Of a stretch of 12,878 nucleotides of DNA, positions 7,818 to 12,878 are shown piece after piece; position 1 is the stretch's first letter, and each line of letters begins with the position of its first letter. The stretch is taken from contig JBKCHQ010000248.1 of NCBI GenBank assembly GCA_046302715.1, forward strand, positions 1 to 12,878, in the 5' to 3' direction. The DNA comes from CAMCXT01 sp046302715 (GTDB taxonomy: Bacteria > Bacteroidota > Bacteroidia > M30B66). The notes under the pieces were generated by a model that ran no database searches, was not told the origin of the DNA, and saw nothing but the letters and a program-made list of their open reading frames with translations. The position numbers and the translations under genes were made by a program.

Positions 7818-9047
7818 TTAGGCCTGATCGAGTAAAATTTCCTTTGCCATCTTCATGGGTACAGAGATGTATTTTTTCTCCATATACTGCATCATGTTCA
7901 GCACCAATTCGCGACTTTGTGGATCGAGCTGACTAAGCTCACGGGCAAAAACAGTTTCGGTAGCATGTGCCCTTATTTCGCGCACTTTTTTGGGAATATC
8001 CTGCATTGCAAGTTCAATTTTTCGATGCTTACAGGTATGGTCAAAAATGCTTTTCTGTTCCGTGAGAATTTTTTCGCACTGACTTAGTGCACTTTTTCGC
8101 TGATCGATATTTTTTGCAGCAATTTCCTTAAGCGATATCATGCTTATCGACACTGTAGGAAATGCGGTATAGATAGTCGGGTCAACATCGGCCGGTACGG
8201 CCAAATCAATGATGATTTTTCGGGCTGTCTCCCCACAAAGTAAGTTTTTATAGTGTTCTTTATTTATAAGATGATCTGCCGATGAGGTACAGGTTATTAA
8301 AACATCAAAGCCTTCTGTACGCTGAAATAATGCATCAAGTGGATGAGCTGTACCCTGCACCATTGCCGCAAGTTGTTGACCGTTACTCAAACTGCGATTG
8401 TAAACCGAAAAGTTGGTATAGCCGTGCTTGCTAAGGAATTTGCAGAGGTTAACATTGGTTTGTCCTGCGCCTACCACAAGGATGCGGGCATCTTTTTTTA
8501 CATGCAATGCCAATAATTGACGATACGCCAGCGAAACTACCGAAACGGGATTGCGGGCTACAGGGGTTTCGGTGAAAATTCTCTTCGCTGTTTCTATAGT
8601 TGCTTTTGAAAGCAGCCTCAAGAAATCTCCGGTTAAGCCCAGTTCATAGCATTCTTCATACGCTTTTCTAAATTGGGTAATAATTTCACGTTCACCAACC
8701 ACCAGCGAATCAAGCGAAGCCGCTACCCTAAAGCAGTGGTCTATTGCAGCATCGCCTTCAAGAATTATTGCTTCATTTCTGGCTTGCTTTAGCTCATCAT
8801 TGGAAATTTCTTGTCCTGAAATCGAGGAAAGGACATTAATATAATCGTCATTAAGTGCTAAAGCAGAAACCATAATAAACTCTACCCTGTTGCAGGTACT
8901 GAGGTATAATAGTTCGCTTAAATTTAGTTGCTTCTTTAAGGCAGCAAGTCTTTCTGCACGGTGCTTAGGGTCAACATGAAATTTACCGACCAATTCGAGC
9001 GATGAATTCTGATGGGTGAACCCAATAATGTGCAATCTGTCCGACAT
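7818..9047 (-). CDS. hemA: Glutamyl-tRNA reductase
   Basis: 409 residues from the ATG at 9047-9045. The enzyme reduces glutamyl-tRNA(Glu) with NADPH to glutamate-1-semialdehyde, the committed step of the C5 route to heme and other tetrapyrroles. Seen in the protein are the catalytic segment LSTCNRVEFIM with nucleophile C52, SLDSLVVGE (111-119), the nucleotide-binding loop VVGAGQTN (191-198) followed by VYNRS, and a C-terminal helical dimerisation region. A longer frame could start at TTG 9062, but that codon overlaps the -7 promoter box TACCTTTG, and the ATG lies 12 nt after that box and directly precedes the family N-terminus (LHIIGFTHQ). The N-terminal Lys-Lys degradation signal of enterobacterial HemA is not present. 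It is followed after one base by hemCD, so it is the first gene of the heme operon. Confidence 0.94.
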   Translation of the reverse strand: MSDRLHIIGFTHQNSSLELVGKFHVDPKHRAERLAALKKQLNLSELLYLSTCNRVEFIMVSALALNDDYINVLSSISGQEISNDELKQARNEAIILEGDAAIDHCFRVAASLDSLVVGEREIITQFRKAYEECYELGLTGDFLRLLSKATIETAKRIFTETPVARNPVSVVSLAYRQLLALHVKKDARILVVGAGQTNVNLCKFLSKHGYTNFSVYNRSLSNGQQLAAMVQGTAHPLDALFQRTEGFDVLITCTSSADHLINKEHYKNLLCGETARKIIIDLAVPADVDPTIYTAFPTVSISMISLKEIAAKNIDQRKSALSQCEKILTEQKSIFDHTCKHRKIELAMQDIPKKVREIRAHATETVFARELSQLDPQSRELVLNMMQYMEKKYISVPMKMAKEILLDQA

Positions 9048-9059
9048 ACTTAAGCATTG

Positions 9060-9067
9060 CAAAGGTA
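9060..9067 (-). promoter_or_regulatory. -7 promoter element of hemA
   Basis: Minus-strand TACCTTTG is a full match to TAnnTTTG. It ends 12 nt before the hemA ATG at 9047, so the leader would be only about five bases. No TTG is visible 19-21 bp upstream; that position instead falls in an inverted repeat (9085-9108). This element overlaps the alternative TTG start codon at 9062, which argues against that start. Confidence 0.55.
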
Positions 9068-9084
9068 CAAATCGTTGCCTAATT

Positions 9085-9108
9085 GCTTTGTCATTATTAT
9101 GTCAAAGC
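9085..9108. repeat. Inverted repeat overlapping the hemA -33 region
   Basis: GCTTTG (9085-9090) and CAAAGC (9103-9108) are perfect six-base arms around a 12-bp spacer. The proximal arm lies where the -33 element of the hemA promoter would be expected, so a bound dimeric regulator would compete with RNA polymerase. Six-base arms can arise by chance in AT-rich DNA. Confidence 0.35.
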
Positions 9109-9235
9109 AGTGATATGAATTTTAAATTTTAGAAATTTTCTTATAACCCAAAAACTACATTACAGGATATTTTATAAGCATATATCCAAGTTAATATTCA
9201 TATAATCAAATATTTGCTGCGTTTTTGTGGGTAGC

Positions 9236-9251
9236 TTGAACTAAAGTTCAA
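9236..9251. repeat. Short near-perfect palindrome, candidate operator
   Basis: TTGAACT-AA-AGTTCAA has perfect seven-base arms and a two-base centre, the symmetry expected for a dimeric helix-turn-helix protein. A related half site, GAAGTTC, recurs at 9314-9320, just after the downstream -7 box of the regulator gene. That is compatible with autoregulation by the adjacent XRE protein, which is inference. Confidence 0.4.
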
Positions 9252-9266
9252 ATAAAGAAAGTATAA

Positions 9267-9281
9267 AACCAAATACTGGTT
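9267..9281. repeat. Small inverted repeat next to the regulator promoter
   Basis: AACCA (9267-9271) and TGGTT (9277-9281) form perfect five-base arms around five bases. The right arm overlaps the TTG at 9280-9282 that could act as a -33 element. It is short enough to be chance. Confidence 0.25.
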
Positions 9282-9283
9282 GC

Positions 9284-9302
9284 CTTATTTTAATTAAATA
9301 AG
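9284..9302. repeat. 19-bp palindrome between putative -33 and -7 elements of the regulator gene
   Basis: CTTATTT (9284-9290) and AAATAAG (9296-9302) are perfect seven-base arms around TAATT. The repeat starts two bases after a TTG (9280-9282) and its right arm overlaps the first TAnnTTTG box. That is where a repressor site would block initiation. The composition is strongly AT, so chance symmetry must be considered. Confidence 0.4.
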
Positions 9303-9314
9303 TTTGTAAATTTG
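9299..9314 (+). promoter_or_regulatory. Tandem -7 elements upstream of the XRE regulator
   Basis: Two full matches to TAnnTTTG abut each other, TAAGTTTG (9299-9306) and TAAATTTG (9307-9314). The only nearby TTG (9280-9282) is 16 bp from the first and 24 bp from the second, neither at the usual 19-21 bp spacing. If the second box is used, the leader would be about 25-27 nt and includes an A-rich stretch before the ATG at 9347, common at Bacteroidota start sites. Confidence 0.45.
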
Positions 9315-9346
9315 AAGTTCGATATATTAAAAGAAAAAAGCAAGCA

Positions 9347-9859
9347 ATGAAAAAACAAGCAGAAAGACTTCGACTCATTCGTGTTTCGAAGGGGATGAGT
9401 CAGGAAAACGTGGCAAAAGCATTAGACATAACCGTAGGTGCCTATTCCAAAATTGAAAGGGGAGTAACCAAATTGAGCTTAAATCGATTGGGAGACCTCT
9501 CCAAAATTTTTGATATTGATTTGAATGAATTTATTCGTTACATCAATGGAGAGTCCGAAACGTTGGACCGCAAACTTAACATTCCAGGTGCAGCGCCATC
9601 TGGTGCATATACTGCTTCTGGATCCATGGAGGCAGAAGTTACGCTTTTACGTAAAATAATCAACCTTTACGATGAGAGTAAAGAATTGAATACTAAATCG
9701 GTGGTGCGTAACATGTTCGAAAATGCTAATGTTAACGTGCCTTCATTTATAGAAGTTTTACGTGATTGTTCTTCATCGCTTTCTTCGCGGAAGTTAGATG
9801 CCAGCCAAATTACCAATTTTAATAAAGGATTAGAAAAAGTGGTGGAGCTTCTTTCTTAG
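9347..9859 (+). CDS. XRE-family helix-turn-helix transcriptional regulator
   Basis: 170 residues. Residues 8-63 form a typical Cro/C1-type helix-turn-helix: RLRLIRVSKGMSQENVAKAL, then ITVGAYSKIERGVTKLSLNRL with the recognition helix, ending in FDIDLNEFI. A Gly/Ser/Ala-rich linker (about 70-92) joins it to a helical C-terminal part (about 93-170), beginning MEAEVTLLRKIINLYDESKEL, that may mediate dimerisation or effector binding; I recognise no known sensor domain there. It stands alone, divergent from hemA and separated from it by palindrome-rich DNA, so autoregulation and control of hemA are both reasonable guesses without direct proof. Codon usage is similar to its neighbours, though its promoter is more AT-rich. 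The N-terminal domain is certain; targets are unknown. Confidence 0.88.
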   Translation: MKKQAERLRLIRVSKGMSQENVAKALDITVGAYSKIERGVTKLSLNRLGDLSKIFDIDLNEFIRYINGESETLDRKLNIPGAAPSGAYTASGSMEAEVTLLRKIINLYDESKELNTKSVVRNMFENANVNVPSFIEVLRDCSSSLSSRKLDASQITNFNKGLEKVVELLS

Positions 9860-9860
9860 G

Positions 9861-9877
9861 GAGTTCAACCATAACTC
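9861..9877. repeat. Small inverted repeat between regulator and glycosyltransferase
   Basis: GAGTT (9861-9865) and AACTC (9873-9877) can pair around a seven-base loop just after the regulator stop. There is no T-run directly after it, so a Rho-independent terminator is doubtful. It lies near the -33 region of the next promoter. Confidence 0.2.
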
Positions 9878-9895
9878 AGCGGGAATTATTTATAC

Positions 9896-9903
9896 TAACT
9901 TTG
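9896..9903 (+). promoter_or_regulatory. -7 promoter element of the glycosyltransferase operon
   Basis: TAACTTTG is a full match to TAnnTTTG and ends seven bases before the ATG at 9911, so the mRNA would be leaderless or nearly so. It shares TTTGC with the boxes before hemA and the metallo-hydrolase gene. No TTG is found at the expected -33 position. Confidence 0.5.
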
Positions 9904-9910
9904 CTGCATC

Positions 9911-10669
9911 ATGGTGCAGTTTAGCGTGGTAATAATTACCTATAACGAGGAACGAAACATAGCCCGTTGTTTGGATTCGGTGAAGGACGTGGCTAACGAA
10001 ATCGTTGTAGTGGATTCGTTTTCGAAGGATAAAACCGAAGAAATTTGCCGTCGATACGGGGTTCGGTTTATTCAGAATGCCTTTAAGGGGCATATTGAGC
10101 AGAAAAACTTTGCATTGGAACAGGCGAGACACGACTATGTGCTTTCGCTCGATGCCGACGAGGCTTTATCGGATTCGTTAATCGAGTCATTACGCAAAAT
10201 TGCGGATGTGCCACCGGTAGATGGTTATAGCTTTAACCGATTAAGCAATTATTGCGGTAAATGGATCAAACACGGAAGTTGGTATCCCGATATTAAAATG
10301 CGATTTTTCAATCGAAAACGCACCCGCTGGTCAGGGATCAATCCCCACGATAAGGCCGAGTTTACCCAAGGGGGGACATGTAAACACCTTGATGGCGATA
10401 TTCTCCATTACACCTATTATACCGTCGAAGAACACATTGGCAAACTGGATTACTTTTCGACGCTTGCCGCAAAAGCGTATCACGAAAAAGGCCGAAAGGC
10501 TTCTCTGTTCAATCTTTGGTTTAATCCGCCATTTGCCTTTTTTAGGGATTATTTTTTACGAGCAGGATTCTTAGATGGCTATTATGGTTGGCTTATCGCC
10601 CGATTAACCGCATATTACACCTTTCAGAAATATGCCAAACTTAGGTTTATCCAATCTTCAAAATCGTAA
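9911..10669 (+). CDS. Glycosyltransferase family 2, LPS-core type
   Basis: 252 residues with a GT-A fold. The N-terminus FSVVIITYNEERNIARCLDS (4-23) and VVVDSFSKDKT (32-42) form the nucleotide-sugar binding part, and LSLDADEAL (79-87) contains the metal-binding D81-x-D83. Later segments such as WIKHGSWYPDIKMRFFNR and the C-terminal aromatic region resemble the WaaE/KdtX-like branch, whose characterised members add a glucose to the inner core of lipopolysaccharide. A short amphipathic or hydrophobic segment with PPFAFFRDYFLRAGFLDGYYG near the end may contact the membrane, on whose cytoplasmic face the enzyme would act. No signal peptide is present. It heads a probable operon with the next protein (9-bp gap) and gmhA, which supports an envelope-glycan role. 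The donor and acceptor sugars cannot be assigned. Confidence 0.9.
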   Translation: MVQFSVVIITYNEERNIARCLDSVKDVANEIVVVDSFSKDKTEEICRRYGVRFIQNAFKGHIEQKNFALEQARHDYVLSLDADEALSDSLIESLRKIADVPPVDGYSFNRLSNYCGKWIKHGSWYPDIKMRFFNRKRTRWSGINPHDKAEFTQGGTCKHLDGDILHYTYYTVEEHIGKLDYFSTLAAKAYHEKGRKASLFNLWFNPPFAFFRDYFLRAGFLDGYYGWLIARLTAYYTFQKYAKLRFIQSSKS

Positions 10670-10678
10670 CCACCGATT

Positions 10679-11041
10679 ATGAGTCTTAATCTTTCGCAAC
10701 ACAGCGAGCTTTTGCGCAATCTCGATCAAAATCTGGCCATTTATAAGGAGTCTATTCGCGAAATTGCTTTGGAAATTCTTAATGCCGAGGTTTCTAAATA
10801 TCCCATTTTTATTGCCGCCCGAAACGATGTGGCTTTAGGCCGCCTCATCATTGACAAGGAAGATTTGGCGCTGGATTGGTCAGTTTATGCTTCAACGCTC
10901 GAAGAATTTGTTCGTCGTAACGTTATTTCCGAAGAAAAGCTGCCCGATTTCAGAGCCTCGTGGAAAGATCCACGTCATTATTTTTGCATTTTTGCCGTGC
11001 TCGACGAAACCGCAACCTTTATATATGTGCCCTATGAGTAA
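10679..11041 (+). CDS. Conserved-looking hypothetical protein between glycosyltransferase and gmhA
   Basis: 120 residues, no recognised family. It is soluble, without a signal peptide or membrane segment. The first 40 residues look helical and charged (HSELLRNLDQNLAIYKESIREIALEIL); the middle has PIFIAARNDVALGRLII; the end has WKDPRHYFCIFAVLDETATFIYVPYE with alternating beta-like residues. The start ATG follows the glycosyltransferase stop by 9 bases, and its last eight bases overlap the gmhA start, so it is almost certainly translated in the same operon. Its codon choice matches its neighbours, and the long open frame between two coupled genes supports a real gene. It could be a small partner or regulator of envelope synthesis, but that is only guilt by association. 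Confidence 0.75.
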   Translation: MSLNLSQHSELLRNLDQNLAIYKESIREIALEILNAEVSKYPIFIAARNDVALGRLIIDKEDLALDWSVYASTLEEFVRRNVISEEKLPDFRASWKDPRHYFCIFAVLDETATFIYVPYE

Positions 11042-11609
11042 TCCCCTTTCAAAAAATTCATTCACAGAGGCTGCGCAAGTTCTGGAGTTATTTATTTCGA
11101 ATGAAGCGAATTTTCAAAAGCTCGATGCTGCCATACAAATGCTCGTTGATAGCTTTAGAAATAAAGGTAAAGTTATTTCTTGTGGAAACGGCGGCTCTAT
11201 GTGCGATGCCATGCATTTTGCTGAGGAGCTTAGCGGCCGATTTCGTGCCGATCGCCCCCCTTTGCCCGCTCTTTCCATCAGCGATGCTTCACACATTAGC
11301 TGTGTAGCCAATGATTATGGATATGCGCATGTTTTTTCACGCTTTATTGAGGCTGTTGGGCAGCCGGGCGATGTATTGCTGGCCATTAGTACCAGCGGAA
11401 ATTCAGAAAATGTAATTCGAGCGGTTCACGCTGCCCGCGCAAAAAATATGGGAATTATTGCATTAACCGGAAAGGATGGAGGGCAATTGGCCCAGCTGGC
11501 TGATGTTGAAATCAGAGCGCCTTATTCGGATTTCGCCGATCGGGCGCAAGAAATCCATATTAAGGCTATTCACTATATGATTGAAAAAATCGAAAAAATA
11601 CTCTTTTAA
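11034..11609 (+). CDS. gmhA: Phosphoheptose isomerase (sedoheptulose-7-phosphate isomerase)
   Basis: 191 residues, the same size as well-known GmhA proteins. The enzyme converts sedoheptulose 7-phosphate to D-glycero-manno-heptose 7-phosphate, the first step to ADP-heptose for lipopolysaccharide or other glycans, in the cytoplasm as a tetramer. Seen are the SIS-domain motifs SCGNGGSMCDAMHFAEEL (49-66), ISDASHISCVANDYGY (82-97) and STSGNS (119-124), plus zinc and catalytic residues by family analogy: H61, E65, Q172 and H180. Position 56 is Met where I recall His in the E. coli enzyme. The frame is open further upstream to 10851, but homology begins at the ATG at 11034, which overlaps the preceding gene by eight bases and is preferred. 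The later heptose genes (hldE, gmhB, hldD) are not in this window. Confidence 0.95.
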   Translation: MSNPLSKNSFTEAAQVLELFISNEANFQKLDAAIQMLVDSFRNKGKVISCGNGGSMCDAMHFAEELSGRFRADRPPLPALSISDASHISCVANDYGYAHVFSRFIEAVGQPGDVLLAISTSGNSENVIRAVHAARAKNMGIIALTGKDGGQLAQLADVEIRAPYSDFADRAQEIHIKAIHYMIEKIEKILF

Positions 11610-11628
11610 AGAAACTTCTTAACAGAAT

Positions 11629-11652
11629 AGAGGTTTTTAGATCCGAGCCTCT
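11629..11652 (+). terminator. Weak candidate terminator after gmhA
   Basis: AGAGG (11629-11633) pairs with CCTCT (11648-11652), with an extra T-G pair inside, followed by TTAATTTG. The stem is short, the loop is long (about 12-14 nt) and the T tract is broken, so termination here would be inefficient. Confidence 0.3.
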
Positions 11653-11698
11653 TTAATTTGTATCAATTAGTTTCGATTTCGATGTTCCGTGTCTTAAG

Positions 11699-11721
11699 TG
11701 CAGCAAGGCTCTTGTGCTGCA
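11699..11721 (+). repeat. Hairpin in the spacer before the comM-like gene
   Basis: TGCAGCA (11699-11705) and TGCTGCA (11715-11721) are perfect seven-base arms around a nine-base loop, followed by a loose T-rich stretch. It ends 18 bases before the ATG at 11740. It could be a terminator for gmhA read-through, or a leader hairpin. The spacer 11610-11739 holds no other clear feature, apart from a near match TTAATTTG (11653-11660) to the -7 consensus. Confidence 0.35.
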
Positions 11722-11739
11722 GTTTGAATTTTATTAATC

Positions 11740-12878
11740 ATGTTGACACGAGTTTACGGCAGTGCCGTACAAGGTATTGGAGCAACCACAGTTACCGTTG
11801 AGGTTAATGTGGTTCAAGGTATAAAGTTTTTCTTGGTGGGTTTGCCTGATAATGCGGTGAAAGAAAGTCAGCAACGCATCGAATCGGCCTTGCTGGAAAG
11901 TGGTTTTCGGATGCCCGGTAAAAAGATTGTAGTTAATATGGCTCCGGCAGATATCCGTAAGGAAGGTTCGGCATATGACCTTCCCATTGCATTAGGCATC
12001 CTCTCAGCCTCAGGCCAAATGGCATCCGAAAAGCTTGACTTATTTGTAATAATGGGCGAATTATCCTTAGATGGTAGTATTATGCCGGTGCGTGGATGTT
12101 TGCCAATGGCGGTTCAGGCACGCCGCGAGGGGTTTAAGGGCATGATTGTGCCACTTCAAAACGCGGCTGAGGCGGCTTTGGTAAATGGCCTCGAAATATA
12201 TCCGGCTGCCACAATTTTGGATGTCGTTAATTTTTTAAACGGAACCAACGAAATAACAACGTACAACGCACCCGAAATGCTTCCGCTTCCCGAAAACAGT
12301 CTGTTGGATGCCGATTTTTCGGATGTAAGAGGCCAAACAGCCATGAAAAGAGCGCTTGAAATTGCTGCAGCCGGTGGGCATAATTTACTGCTCATTGGTC
12401 CGCCCGGTGCAGGTAAAACCATGCTCGCCAAGCGAATTCCGGGTATTTTGCCGCCGCTTTCATCCGATGAGGCGCTTGAAACCACCAAAATTCATTCTGT
12501 TGCGGGTAAATTGGGGAGTAAAAATGCTATTATGCGCCACCGTCCTTTTAGAAACCCCCACCATACGATATCTGAAACGGCGCTTTTTGGCGGGGGCTCA
12601 AATCCTCAACCCGGCGAACTTTCACTGGCTCATAACGGCGTACTTTTTTTGGATGAATTACCAGAATTTAAGCGAACTGCGCTTGAAGTGATGCGTCAAC
12701 CGCTCGAGGAGCGCAGGGTTACCATTTCTCGGGCACGCTTTACGGTGGAGTACCCCGCATCATTTATGCTCGTGGCTTCCATGAATCCATGTCCGTGTGG
12801 ATATTACAACCATCCCGAACGCGATTGCGTTTGCCCGCCGGGGCATGTACATAAGTATCTTAACCGCATTTCGGGCCC
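11740..12878 (+). CDS. comM: YifB/ComM-family Mg-chelatase-like AAA+ ATPase, 3' end outside window
   Basis: 379 codons are present from the ATG at 11740, without a stop. The N-terminus MLTRVYGSAVQGIGATTVTV and VGLPDNAVKESQQRI are the ComM/YifB N-terminal domain, which has a ribosomal S5-like fold. The AAA+ core has the Walker A GPPGAGKT at 220-227 and the Walker B VLFLDE at 301-306. The segment FRNPHHTISETALFGGG lies between them. MNPCPCGYYNHPERDCVCPP (348-367) carries four cysteines (C351, C353, C363, C365), as is typical of this family. ComM acts as a hexameric branch-migration helicase that extends recombination intermediates during natural transformation in some bacteria. Full proteins have about 505-515 residues, so about 130 are missing. 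It is separated from gmhA by 130 bp and is probably transcribed on its own. Confidence 0.95.
   Translation, partial: MLTRVYGSAVQGIGATTVTVEVNVVQGIKFFLVGLPDNAVKESQQRIESALLESGFRMPGKKIVVNMAPADIRKEGSAYDLPIALGILSASGQMASEKLDLFVIMGELSLDGSIMPVRGCLPMAVQARREGFKGMIVPLQNAAEAALVNGLEIYPAATILDVVNFLNGTNEITTYNAPEMLPLPENSLLDADFSDVRGQTAMKRALEIAAAGGHNLLLIGPPGAGKTMLAKRIPGILPPLSSDEALETTKIHSVAGKLGSKNAIMRHRPFRNPHHTISETALFGGGSNPQPGELSLAHNGVLFLDELPEFKRTALEVMRQPLEERRVTISRARFTVEYPASFMLVASMNPCPCGYYNHPERDCVCPPGHVHKYLNRISG

Larger units (their letters stand above)
9048..9346. other. 299-bp AT-rich divergent spacer between hemA and the XRE regulator
   Basis: This spacer is markedly more AT-rich than the genes around it. It holds the hemA promoter on the minus strand (9067-9060) and, on the plus strand near the regulator, two tandem TAnnTTTG boxes. 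Four inverted repeats are visible, at 9085-9108, 9236-9251, 9267-9281 and 9284-9302. The middle part (about 9110-9230) shows no gene, tRNA or convincing structured RNA. Confidence 0.7.

Noticed and set aside
9110..9230. Small RNA or tRNA in the AT-rich spacer
   Set aside because: No cloverleaf, no strong stem and no terminator-like T tract could be found by eye.
10851..11033. Extended N-terminus of gmhA from 10851
   Set aside because: This stretch reads in a different frame through the 120-residue gene, has no GmhA similarity, and the protein from ATG 11034 already has the family length.
12156..12488. Antisense 110-codon open frame inside the comM-like gene
   Set aside because: Shadow of the strongly conserved comM frame; its low-complexity composition is not protein-like and no start context is visible.
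1..12878. CRISPR array, insertion sequence, prophage or defence genes
   Set aside because: No regularly spaced repeats, transposase motifs, terminal repeats or phage or defence families were seen; all large frames are accounted for by ordinary chromosomal genes.

Overview
The window looks like ordinary chromosomal DNA from a member of the Bacteroidota; genus and class cannot be read from it. Four lines of evidence agree. Several promoters match the Bacteroidota -7 element TAnnTTTG. Classical Shine-Dalgarno sites are largely absent. The large secreted TolB-like/beta-barrel protein is of a type known from this phylum. The coding style (moderate GC genes, AT-rich spacers, tight gene overlaps) also fits. 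I see no mobile element, phage gene, rRNA, tRNA or CRISPR array, and no broken gene.

Region 1 (1-1552), minus strand: a metallo-beta-lactamase-fold hydrolase is followed by an EamA/DMT-type membrane transporter that is cut by the window edge. The two are coupled by a TAATG stop/start overlap. A divergent intergenic region of 76 bp separates them from region 2.

Region 2 (1553-6272), plus strand: a three-gene translationally coupled run. It holds a 1048-residue exported protein (degenerate peptidase-like domain, TolB-like propeller, C-terminal outer-membrane barrel), a half-length TauE/SafE membrane protein, and an M20D amidohydrolase. The last gene collides tail to tail, by 4 bp, with region 3.

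Region 3 (6269-9047), minus strand: the first steps of tetrapyrrole synthesis. hemA encodes glutamyl-tRNA reductase. A fused hemC-hemD encodes hydroxymethylbilane synthase joined to uroporphyrinogen-III synthase. Together they give three of the enzymes between glutamyl-tRNA and uroporphyrinogen III; hemL and hemB are not in the window.

Region 4 (9048-9859): a 299-bp AT-rich spacer with several inverted repeats and tandem -7-like boxes, followed by a small XRE-type regulator. The palindromes make this the most interesting regulatory DNA in the window.

Region 5 (9911-11609), plus strand: a probable cell-envelope operon with a family 2 glycosyltransferase, an unrecognised 120-residue protein, and GmhA (sedoheptulose-7-phosphate isomerase, first step to ADP-heptose). 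Region 6 (11740 to the end) is the N-terminal 379 codons of the YifB/ComM AAA+ ATPase.

I did not find a clear previously undescribed system. The best leads are the palindrome-rich regulator promoter, the very short or absent leaders implied by -7 boxes abutting start codons, the degenerate peptidase-like domain in the exported barrel protein, and the unrecognised protein between the glycosyltransferase and gmhA.
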